A stretch of DNA of 64,000 bases from Eucommia ulmoides (Eukaryota; Streptophyta; Magnoliopsida; Garryales; Eucommiaceae): contig CM028333.1 in NCBI GenBank assembly GCA_016647705.1, positions 25,910,243 to 25,974,242 on the forward strand, given 5' to 3'. Below, in pieces: positions 12,128 through 21,439 of the stretch. Position numbers and translations under genes: made by a program. Numbering within the stretch: position 1 is the stretch's first letter; each line of letters begins with the position of its first letter. The notes beneath the pieces were generated by a model. That model ran no database searches. It had not been told where the DNA came from and saw only the letters and a program-made list of their open reading frames with translations.

Positions 12128-12799
12128 TTACGGCACAACTTCATTACTTTGGTTGCCAATTTGTAGTTGAACCTCGTATTCCTCCAGTGCCTTTAAGCCA
12201 ATCTGGTCGTCCTCGATGCTCTCTAACAAAGTTCCTAATGCTCTTAGGTCTAGGAGTTCTTTCTTTAAGGCTCTATGAACTCTAACTCTAGGCCAAGATT
12301 TCGGTAGAGTACGCACTATTACATACACCAACACTGCCCAGTTTGGTTGAAACCCCTTACGTTTTAGGTGGTAGTACAGGCGCTCTTTTCTAAGTACATG
12401 CATTCTAACACTCTTTTTTTCATTCATTTTCCCTCTTTCAAATTCTCTCCATAATGGATGTACATCTCGTTCAGCCTCTTCTAAAAATTGTACAAATTCA
12501 AAGGCAGTAAGAGGCCGATGATTTTCAAATATATTCTTTGTCGCCACATCCCAATTTGATGGTAAACCATCAACAATTTGGTTCATTATGTCTCTCTCAC
12601 TAATTTTGTACTTATAATTCTGCAAAATTCTAGCACTTGCTATTTTATTCATCCCATATTCTCTAACGGGACAACTTTGTAAATAAAGTTTCTCATAAAA
12701 GAATTGTTTTTCCTTACGTAACTTTAATCTAGTACTCGTTCTCAATACGATAGCGGGTCGTACCATATTGCCTGAGATTGAAGGACATAAATAACACAT
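12128..12799 (-). CDS. 223-residue gag-like ORF inside the Helitron
   Basis: An uninterrupted ORF lies upstream of RepHel on the same strand. Residues about 45-115 contain KISERDIMNQIVDGLPSNWD, then LTAFEFVQFLEEAERD. This resembles the UBN2/retrotransposon-gag pattern, in which 'LxxxLPxxWD' is followed by a Leu/Glu helix. A second similar stretch (VRTLPKSWPRVRV, then a Leu/Glu helix) follows at about 150-200. There is no zinc knuckle, signal peptide or membrane segment. It could be a captured copia gag piece, a piece of a host gene, or a Helitron accessory ORF. I do not recognise an exact family. Absence of stops over 223 codons, in an element whose main gene has three, is notable. Confidence 0.45.
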   Translation of the reverse strand: MCYLCPSISGNMVRPAIVLRTSTRLKLRKEKQFFYEKLYLQSCPVREYGMNKIASARILQNYKYKISERDIMNQIVDGLPSNWDVATKNIFENHRPLTAFEFVQFLEEAERDVHPLWREFERGKMNEKKSVRMHVLRKERLYYHLKRKGFQPNWAVLVYVIVRTLPKSWPRVRVHRALKKELLDLRALGTLLESIEDDQIGLKALEEYEVQLQIGNQSNEVVP

Positions 12800-12927
12800 A
12801 AGGCAAACACTAAACTAAAACACTTAACAAATGCTAAACTAAAAATAGAACAAATTTCAGGAACCCAAAAATAATATATATAGATGTTGTATAATATGTA
12901 TGTATGTTGCTGTGTTTTTAAAATATA

Positions 12928-15900
12928 AGATGTTTTTGTTTGTTGGGGGACCAAATTAGAAATAAAAAAAGATGTAGAATTTGATTCTTTTGGTGAATTT
13001 AAGATAATAAAATAATTGGGGGGGGGGGCAATATGGATAAATACGGTTAAATTTTTTGTGATCCTTATATTTTGGGTGTAGTTTCAAATGGGTAGCTAAA
13101 GTTTAAATATTTTAATTGAACCCTTAATCAAATAGCAAGGTCATCGGCTACAGTTTTTATAATACCCCAGAGTGATCGAGACACCTCTTATCAATGAAAA
13201 GAAACAAAAACAGGAACAAAAACAGAAACAGCAGGAACAGAAACAGAAACAGAAACAATTCATAAACAGAAACAGAAACAGAAACCGAAACCAAATGCTA
13301 CCTTGCGAGGAGCGTTGAGATCAAATTGTTTGTATTTAGGTGACGCACTTGGTTAGTGTTAACTGTTTTTGCTCCCAGAAAACTTTGTTTATGTTCTGAT
13401 GGTTAGTGTTAAGATGTTTTTGTTAGTTGGGGGACCAAATTAGAAATAAAAAAAGACGTAGAATTTGATTCTTTTGGTGAATTTAAGATAATAAAATAAT
13501 TGGGGGGGGGGGGGGCAATATGGATAAATACGGTTAAATTTTTTGTGATCCTTATATTTTGGGTGTAGTTTCAAATGGGTAGCTAAAGTTTAAATATTTT
13601 AATTGAACCCTTAATCAAACAGCAAGGTCATCGGCTACAGTTTTTATAATACCCCAGAGTGATCGAGACACCTCTTATCAATGAAAAGAAACAAAAACAG
13701 GAACAAAAACAGAAACAACAGGAACAGAAACAGAAACAGGAAACAGAAACAGAAACAATTCATAAACAGAAACAGAAACAGAAACCAAAACCAAATGCTA
13801 CCTTGCGAGGAGCGTTGAGATCAAATTGTTTGTATTTAGGTGACGCACTTGGTTAGTGTTAACTGTTTTTGCTCCCAGAAAACTTTGTTTATGTTCTGAT
13901 GGTTAGTGTTAAGATGTTTTTGTTAGTTGGGGGACCAAATTAGAAATAAAAAAAGATGTAGAATTTGATTCTTTTGGTGAATTTAAGATAATAAAATAAT
14001 TGGGGGGGGGGGGGGGGGCAATATGGATAAATACGGTTAAATTTTTTGTGATCCTTATATTTTGGGTGTAGTTTCAAATGGGTAGCTAAAGTTTAAATAT
14101 TTTAATTGAACCCTTAATCAAATAGCAAGGTCATCGGCTACAGTTTTTATAATACCCCAGAGTGACCGAGACACCTCTTATCAATGAAAAGAAACAAAAA
14201 CAGGAACAAAAACAGAAACAGCAAGAACAGAAACAGAAACAGGAAACAGAAACAGAAACAATTCATAAACAGAAACAGAAACCGAAACCGAAACCAAATG
14301 CTACCTTGCGAGGAGCGTTGAGATCAAATTGTTTGTATTTAGGTGACGCACTTGGTTAGTGTTAACTGTTTTTGCTCCCAGAAAACTTTGTTTATGTTCT
14401 GATGGTTAGTGTTAAGATGTTTTTGTTAGTTGGGGGACCAAATTAGAAATAAAAAAAGATGTAGAATTTGATTCTTTTGGTGAATTTAAGATAATAAAAT
14501 AATTGGGGGGGGGGGGGGGGGGCAATATGGATAAATACGGTTAAATTTTTTGTGATCCTTATATTTTGGGTGTAGTTTCAAATGGGTAGCTAAAGTTTAA
14601 ATATTTTAATTGAACCCTTAATCAAACAGCAAGGTCATCGGCTACAGTTTTTATAATACCCCAGAGTGACCGAGACACCTCTTATCAATGAAAAGAAACA
14701 AAAACAGGAACAAAAATAGAAACAGCAGGAACAGAAACAGAAACAGAAAAAACAGAAACAGAAACAATTCATAAACAGAAACAGAAACAGAAACCGAAAC
14801 CAAATGCTACCTTGCGAGGAGCGTTGAGATCAAATTGTTTGTATATAGGTGACGCACTTGGTTAGTGTTAACTGTTTTTGCTCCCAGAAAACTTTGTTTA
14901 TGTTCTGATGGTTAGTGTAAAGATGTTTTTGTTAGTTGGCGGACCAAATTAGAAATAAAAAAAGATGTAGAATTTGATTCTTTTGGTGAATTTAAGATAA
15001 TAAAATAATTGGGGGGGGGGGGGGGGCAATATGGATAAATACGGTTAAATTTTTTGTGATCCTTATATTTTGGGTGTAGTTTCAAATGGGTAGCTAAAGT
15101 TTAAATATTTTAATTGAACCCTTAATCAAATAGCAAGGTCATCGGCTACAGTTTTTATAATACCCCAGAGTGACCGAGACACCTCTTATCAACGAAAAGA
15201 AACAAAAACAGGAACAAAAACGGAAACAGCAAGAACAGAAACAGAAACAGGAAACAGAAACAGAAACAATTCATAAACAGAAACAGAAACAGAAACCGAA
15301 ACCAAATGCTACCTTGCGAGGAGCGTTGAGATCAAATTGTTTGTATTTAGGTGACGCACTTGGTTAGTGTTAACTGTTTTTGCTCCCAGAAAACTTTGTT
15401 TATGTTCTGATGGTTAGTGTTAAGATGTTTTTGTTAGTTGGGGGACCAAATTAGAAATAAAAAAAGATGTAGAATTTGATTCTTTTGGTGAATTTAAGAT
15501 AATAAAATAATTGGGGGGGGGGCAATATGGATAAATACGGTTAAATTTTTTGTGATCCTTATATTTTGGGTGTAGTTTCAAATGGGTAGCTAAAGTTTAA
15601 ATATTTTAATTGAACCCTTAATCAAACAGCAAGGTCATCGGCTACAGTTTTTATAATACCCCAGAGTGACCGAGACACCTCTTATCAATGAAAAGAAACA
15701 AAAACAGGAACAAAAATAGAAACAGCAGGAACAGAAACAGAAACAGGAAACAGAAACAGAAACAATTCATAAACAGAAACAGAAACAGAAACCAAAACCA
15801 AATGCTACCTTGCGAGGAGCGTTCAGATCAAATTGTTTGTATTTAGGTGACGCACTTGGTTAGTGTTAACTGTTTTTGCTCCCAGAAAACTTTGTTTATG

Positions 15901-18361
15901 TTCTGATGGTTAGTGTTAAGATGTTTTTGTTAGTTGGGGGACCAAATTAGAAATAACAAAAGATGTAGAATTTGATTCTTTTGGTGAATTTAAGATAATA
16001 AAATAATTGGGGGGGGGGGGGGGGCAATATGGATAAATACGGTTAAATTTTTTGTGATCCTTATATTTTGGGTGTAGTTTCAAATGGGTAGCTAAAGTTT
16101 AAATATTTTAATTGAACCCTTAATCAAATAGCAAGGTCATCGGCTACAGTTTTTATAATACCCCAGAGTGACCGAGACACCTCTTATCAATGAAAAGAAA
16201 CAAAAACAGGAACAAAAACAGAAACAGCAGGAACAGAAACAGAAACAGAAAACAGAAACAGAAACAATTCATAAACGGAAACAGAAACAGAAACCGAAAC
16301 CAAATGCTACCTTGCGAGGAGCGTTGAGATCAAATTGTTTGTATTTAGGTGACGCACTTGGTTAGTGTTAACTGTTTTTGCTCCCAGAAAACTTTGTTTA
16401 TGTTCTGATGGTTAGTGTTAAGATGTTTTTGTTAGTTGGGGGACCAAATTAGAAATAAAAAAAGATGTAGAATTTGATTCTTTTGGTGAATTTAAGATAA
16501 TAAAATAATTGGGGGGGGGGGCAATATGGATAAATACGGTTAAATTTTTTGTGATCCTTATATTTTGGGTGTAGTTTCAAATGGGTAGCTAAAGTTTAAA
16601 TATTTTAATTGAACCCTTAATCAAACAGCAAGGTCATCGGCTACAGTTTTTATAATACCCCAGAGTGACCGAGACACCTCTTATCAATGAAAAGAAACAA
16701 AAACAGGAACAAAAATAGAAACAGCAGGAACAGAAACAGAAACAGAAACAATTCATAAACAGAAACAGAAACAGAAACCAAAACCAAATGCTACCTTGCG
16801 AGGAGCGTTCAGATCAAATTGTTTGTATTTAGGTGACGCACTTGGTTAGTGTTAACTGTTTTTGCTCCCAGAAAACTTTGTTTATGTTCTGATGGTTAGT
16901 GTTAAGATGTTTTTGTTAGTTGGGGGACCAAATTAGAAATAACAAAAGATGTAGAATTTGATTCTTTTGGTGAATTTAAGATAATAAAATAATTGGGGGG
17001 GGGGGGGCAATATGGATAAATACGGTTAAATTTTTTGTGATCCTTATATTTTGGGTGTAGTTTCAAATGGGTAGCTAAAGTTTAAATATTTTAATTGAAC
17101 CCTTAATCAAATAGCAAGGTCATCGGCTACAGTTTTTATAATACCCCAGAGTGACCGAGACACCTCTTATCAATGAAAAGAAACAAAAACAGGAACAAAA
17201 ACAGAAACAGCAGGAACAGAAACAGAAACAGAAAACAGAAACAGAAACAATTCATAAACGGAAACAGAAACAGAAACCGAAACCAAATGCTACCTTGCGA
17301 GGAGCGTTGAGATCAAATTGTTTGTATTTAGGTGACGCACTTGGTTAGTGTTAACTGTTTTTGCTCCCAGAAAACTTTGTTTATGTTCTGATGGTTAGTG
17401 TTAAGATGTTTTTGTTAGTTGGGGGACCAAATTAGAAATAAAAAAAGATGTAGAATTTGATTCTTTTGGTGAATTTAAGATAATAAAATAATTGGGGGGG
17501 GTGGGGCAATATGGATAAATACGGTTAAATATTTTGTGATCCTTATATTTTGGGTGTAGTTTCAAATGGGTAGCTAAAGTTTAAATATTTTAATTGAACC
17601 CCTAATCAAATAGCAAGGTCATCGGCTACAGTTTTTATAATACCCCAGAGTGACCGAGACACCTCTTATCAATGAAAAGAAACAAAAACAGGAACAAAAA
17701 CAGAAACAGCCGGAACAGAAACAGAAACAGGAAACGGAAATAGAAACAATTCATAAACAGAAACAGAAACAGAAACCGAAACCAAATGCTACCTTGCGAG
17801 GAGCATTGAGATCAAATTGTTTGTATTTAGGTGACGCACTTGGTTAGTGTTAACTGTTTTTGCTCCCAGAAAACTTTGTTTATGTTCTGATGGTTAATGT
17901 TAAGATGTTTTTGTTAGTTGTGGGACCAAATTAGAAATAAAAAAAGATGTAGAATTTGATTCTTTTGGTGAATTTAAGATAATAAAATAATTGGGGGGGG
18001 GGGGGGAAATATGGATAAATACGGTTAAATTTTTTGTGATCCTTATATTTTGGGTGTAGTTTCAAATGGGTAGCTAAAGTTTAAATATTTTAATTGAACC
18101 CTTAATCAAATAGCAAGGTCATCGGCTACAGTTTTTATAATACCCCAGAGTGATCGAGACACCTCTTATCAATGAAAAGAAACAAAAACAGGAACAAAAA
18201 CAGAAACAGCAGGAACAGAAACAGAAACAGGAAACAGAAACAGAAACCGAAACCAAATGCTACCTTGCGAGGAGCGTTGAGATCAAATTGTTTGTATTTA
18301 GGTGACGCATTTGGTTAGTGTTAACTGTTTCTGCTCCCAGAAAACTTTGTTTCTGTTCTGA
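12928..18361 (+). repeat. Tandem array, 11 units of about 500 bp with poly-G tracts
   Basis: Units begin at the phrase gggggaccaaattag or variants near 12943, 13427, 13929, 14430, 14936, 15438, 15935, 16438, 16921, 17420 and 17919. In order, each unit holds a poly-G run, a stretch ending 'cagcaaggtcatcggctac', a block of CAGAAA-type hexamers, and 'cttgcgaggagcgttgag'. G runs are 11, 14, 17, 18, 16, 10, 16, 11, 13, a run interrupted by T (8+4), and 14. Short ORFs of 65 codons recur in most units but only translate the hexamers (Lys-Gln and Glu-Thr repeats) plus a tail. Unit-to-unit identity is very high, so expansion or homogenisation is recent. It lies wholly inside the Helitron. Confidence 0.95.
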
Positions 18362-18720
18362 TTTATAAATTCTGCTCCCAGAAAACTTTGTTTCTGTTCT
18401 GTTTCTATACTGTTCTGTTTCTGTTTCTGTTTTTTATTTTTTATTTTCTAATTTTCAGTTCTGAACAGAAACACTAAATCAGAACAGAAACACTAAATCA
18501 GAACAGAAACACTAAATCCAAGCCCTAATCCCTGTTAACACAGAAACGGAAACAGAAACCATATTTATCCATTGAGAATTTCACCATTGAGAACAGAAAC
18601 ACTAAATCAGAACAGAAACAGTTAACACAAAATCAGAACAGAAACACTAAATCAGAATAGAAACAGTTAACACAAAATCAGAACAGAAACAGTTAACACA
18701 AAATCAGAAACAATTTCCAC
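18330..18720. repeat. CAGAAA / TTTCTG hexamer block with inverted orientation
   Basis: Past the last 500 bp unit, 'gctcccagaaaactttgtttctgttctg' sequence is partly duplicated (18337-18360, 18371-18398). It leads into TTCTGTTTCTGT repeats on the + strand (to about 18431), then a T-rich gap. From 18461 the complement appears: CAGAACAGAAACACTAAAT repeated about six times, with 'agttaacac' variants. The two orientations can pair to form a long imperfect stem. There is no coding capacity. Confidence 0.75.
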
Positions 18721-19015
18721 CGACCCTCAGGTGAACAAATCTATACTGCTCAACCACTCCAACGTTTTCGTGCCCTAGTATCCCAAATCAGTCATGGAAT
18801 TGCTCGGAAAATCCTCCATTTTGCAAATGAACGGAGCTTTGCAGAAGAGGGTTCATGGCCTCAACTCAAAGAATTCATAACTAAATATATTGAGAACTCC
18901 GTCAAACTCTCCTTGCAAGATGAAGTGCTATATATCATATGCATATATGTGTATATATGTGTATATATTGGTTGCAGATAACATTTCAAGTTCTGGGGAA
19001 GACATGAATTTTCTC
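18712..19015 (+). pseudogene. Exon-like fragment of unknown origin, antisense in the Helitron
   Basis: From 18712 the + strand reads an open, non-repetitive, protein-like sequence of about 71 codons, including the pieces ARKILHFANERSFAEEG and LKEFITKYIENS. It ends at a possible GT donor (18925). A TA/TG-rich stretch follows, with an AG acceptor at 18976-18977 (ttggttgcag). Then comes a second open piece containing SSGEDMNFLKRE, which runs into hexamer repeats. Codon composition is mixed, unlike the surrounding low-complexity DNA. Plant Helitrons commonly capture host exons, and this is the best candidate here. I do not recognise the protein, and the phase across the supposed intron is unresolved. 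Confidence 0.5.
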
Positions 19016-19020
19016 AAGAG

Positions 19021-19306
19021 AGAAACCGAAACCAAAACCAATTTTTCAAAACTAATATACTGATAACGATTGAGAAGAGCACTCGGTGAAACAGAAACCG
19101 AAACCAAAACCAATTTTTCAAAACTAATATACTGATAACGATTGAGAAGAGCACTCGGTGAAATAGAAACCGAAACCAAAACTAATTTTTCAAAACTAAT
19201 CTATACTGATAACATGAAGAAGAGCACTCGGTGAAACAGAAATCGAAACCAAAACCAATTTTTCAAAATTAATCTATACTGATAACATGAAGAAGAGCAC
19301 TCGGAT
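19021..19306 (+). repeat. Four tandem copies of a 72 bp repeat
   Basis: Copies start at agaaaccg (19021, 19093, 19165) and agaaatcg (19238), at 72, 72 and 73 base intervals. Each runs through 'caatttttcaaaactaat', 'tactgataac' and 'gaagagcactcgg'. The first unit follows directly on the exon-like fragment. The next phrase, 'caccgtccaagcttgac', is itself doubled at 19320-19370. Confidence 0.9.
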
Positions 19307-19499
19307 TAGGGTTACCTTCACCGTCCAAGCTTGACTGAAACAGAAACCGAAATCACCGTCCAAGCTTGACTGAAACAGAAACTGAAACCAAAACCAAATG
19401 CTACCTTGCGAGGGTTTTATAGATGCGAAGAGTGATTCCATTAGGGCACGGCAAACAGAAATCTGATTAGGGCACGGAGAAGTGGCGGACAACAGCTAC

Positions 19500-19660
19500 A
19501 GGTCTATCAGAGTAGGGAGGCGACGGCGACGGCGACGGGCTTGACGGTAAGGGTCTCTGCTCCTGCGGCTCTGCTCCTGCAGCTCTATAGGGTCTCTGCT
19601 CCTGCGGCTCTCCAAATTGACGGTAAGGGGCTTTTCTTTGTTTTTTTTTTTTTTTTTTTG
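19500..19660 (+). repeat. GC-richer short repeats near the Helitron 5' end
   Basis: It contains a short ggcgac repeat (19517-19536), then a doubled phrase of about 50 bases around 'ggtctctgctcctgcggctct' at 19549-19616. A T19-type run lies at 19640-19659. This is low-complexity sequence with no ORF supported. Confidence 0.7.
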
Positions 19661-19666
19661 ATAAAC

Positions 19667-19786
19667 TGATGGTAAGGCTCTTAAGCCGTATTATTATATA
19701 GGGTGTTGATGGTAAGGCTCTTAGGCTGTATTATTATATAGGGTATTGATGGTAAGGCTCTTAGGCTGTATTATTATATAGGGTGT
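19667..19786 (+). repeat. Three tandem copies of a 40 bp repeat
   Basis: Copies begin with tgatggtaaggctctta at 19667, 19707 and 19747, exactly 40 bases apart. Each ends in 'gtattattatatagggt'. The next 120 bases are almost pure A/T with a few G, leading into the Helitron 5' terminus. Confidence 0.92.
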
Positions 19787-19914
19787 TATATAGGGTGGCG
19801 AATAGATTATATATAGATATTATTATATATATAGATTGTGTATTACTATATATATTTTATATATATATTAATAGATTAATAGTTATATATATTAATAGAT
19901 TATAGATTATATAT

Positions 19915-20009
19915 ATAGATGTTGTATATATCAAAAGACATCCAACGGTTACGAATATCCAGAGACATCGGACGGCTGTGAATGTAAATGAGCTGATTTA
20001 TTATATAGA
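19915..20009 (-). other. Helitron 5' terminal region
   Basis: On the minus strand the element starts TCTATATAATAAATC, followed by 'agctcatttacattca', 'cagccgtccgatgtct' and 'aaccgttggatgtct'. Plant Helitron 5' ends typically start TC with an A/T-rich run and carry a GC-richer 'ccgtc/ggatgt' segment just inside. The base outside is A on this strand, so the target is A|T. No terminal inverted repeat or target duplication is expected or seen. Confidence 0.88.
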
Positions 20010-21427
20010 TAATCAAATACATGAACAATACTCGATATAAGCATATCATAAAAACATGTTAATGCACTTTAACTAAATGTGATTCTCAGAATTACCATGC
20101 TATGTTTCTAAGACAACAAATAAACCCATCATGTAGTATAGGTCTTAGAAAACATTACCAACTTACCTAATTGGCAAATCAGATACCTACTTCTTTAACA
20201 AATTTAATGAATTTAAATTGCAAAGGGTTAGGAATACCTCTGATGTTCTTAGCACAACTTTGTGTGTTACTTATTTGTACCGATAATTGATTTGGGTGCA
20301 TAATTCTGTTTAGCCTATCTGTGTATTCTAAGCCTTTGGTCGTTGTTATTTGATTTAATGACATTTGTATTTGCACGTGTCACTTGTGGCTTCTTAGAAA
20401 CTTTCCATCTTGGCTTTGGTACATTTTTTTGAGTTGTACGTGTCGCTGCTTGTGGATTCTTGATGACTTCCCGTCTTGGATTTGGTACATCTTTTTTGTT
20501 TGTTCCTTTTATTCCAATTCCGATAGTAAGCAACTCTGCACAAGATATTAACGTACCGCTTTTTGGTATCCATTTCATTTTGTATCCATTCTTGTTAGAC
20601 CTAAATTTATGGTTTCTGAACGGACATGATACTTTAAAATGCCTAACCCTATTGCAATAATTACATGTCAACTTCAATTGATTATCATAGATAGCATGAG
20701 AAGTAAGGCATGAAACATTTATAACAATAGCAAAATTACAATCATTGGCTTGTAATGAAGAATGAGACGATAAAATATATCCACTTCCATAAATTGTATT
20801 GAAATATGGAGAACCTTTTTTAGAATCACTTAAAATAGACTTCAGATCAAATTTTGATTTTTAAAATTATTTTTTAAAACTCTGTATTCATTTTCAATCA
20901 ATTTAAGTTTCAAAATACATTTTTCATGTTCAATTTTAGACATCTCAAGATTTGATTTTAAAAACATATTTTCTTTTTTTAAAAGCTATAAAAATGGAAA
21001 TATTTTCTTTAAAAGTATTTAAATCATTTTTCAAAAAATTGTTTTCATTTTCTAGAAAATCTATTTTAGAGAGCAAATTATTTATTTAAAAAACAACATC
21101 TAAAACTCTTTCGATCCACAATAGTTATCCAGATGTCTTTTAGATTTTCGAACACTTTTTCTTCTATTCTCAAAAGAATCAATTTTTCTTTTTAAACTCA
21201 AGTTTTTTTTAGCAAAAAGAAGTGTAAGAACAAGTAATATTTCATGACAATATGGACAGTTTCATTATTATCATCTCCATCACTACCACTAATGTCACAA
21301 AAATAAAAAATACCATTATCATACACGGATCTATCACTATCAAGAGAGGATAAAAATAATAATATCCATGGTGTGCGCTATGTGATTAGTCTAGCTAGAA
21401 TGTTAGGCTTATCGATCTAAAACTAGT
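20010..21427 (-). pseudogene. Copia D internal region: gag remnant with zinc knuckle
   Basis: Reading from the primer site at 21439 downwards, the minus strand gives broken frames rich in Lys, Glu, Asn and Leu (coiled-coil type, about 20850-21300). Then comes a 120-codon ORF (20315-20677) with a CX2CX4HX4C knuckle, CNYCNRVRHFKVSC, followed by a WIPKSGT phrase. Both are Sirevirus-like gag features that precede protease. No protease, integrase, RT or RNase H follows. Instead the region joins 3' non-coding sequence ('aagttggtaatgttttctaagacc') that has a counterpart at 57475-57505 in copia A. The N-terminal UBN2 part of gag is also missing. Confidence 0.75.
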
Positions 21428-21439
21428 TCTGGTACCAAT
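21428..21439 (-). other. Primer-binding site of copia D
   Basis: On the minus strand, attggtaccaga lies immediately inside the LTR end (…gggccaata). It resembles the iMet-tRNA site TGGTATCAGAGC and matches the site at 43230. Confidence 0.75.

Larger units (their letters stand above)
5322..20009 (-). mobile_element. Large Helitron with both termini
   Basis: The element is 14,688 bases long and reads on the minus strand. Its 3' end is CTAG at 5322-5325, preceded on the minus strand by a hairpin (arms 5333-5340 and 5345-5352). Its 5' end is TC at 20009-20008, followed by 'tatataataaatc', a common plant Helitron start. The flanking bases are A (5321) and T (20010), the AT target expected of Helitrons, with no target-site duplication. 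The interior carries a RepHel gene, a gag-like ORF, a 500 bp tandem array, an exon-like fragment and several short repeats. Related copia sequence at 23744-23870 lacks the insertion, which supports both ends independently. It belongs to the rolling-circle class; its own gene now has three stops. Confidence 0.93.

Noticed and set aside
13659..17847. A family of 65-codon ORFs repeated every 500 or 1000 bases
   Set aside because: They translate CAGAAA hexamers plus a short tail, several units lose the frame through hexamer-number changes, and no initiation context or domain supports a gene.
12928..18361. The 500 bp array as a centromeric satellite
   Set aside because: It is bounded on both sides by Helitron sequence and has only 11 units, so there is no sign here of a centromere.
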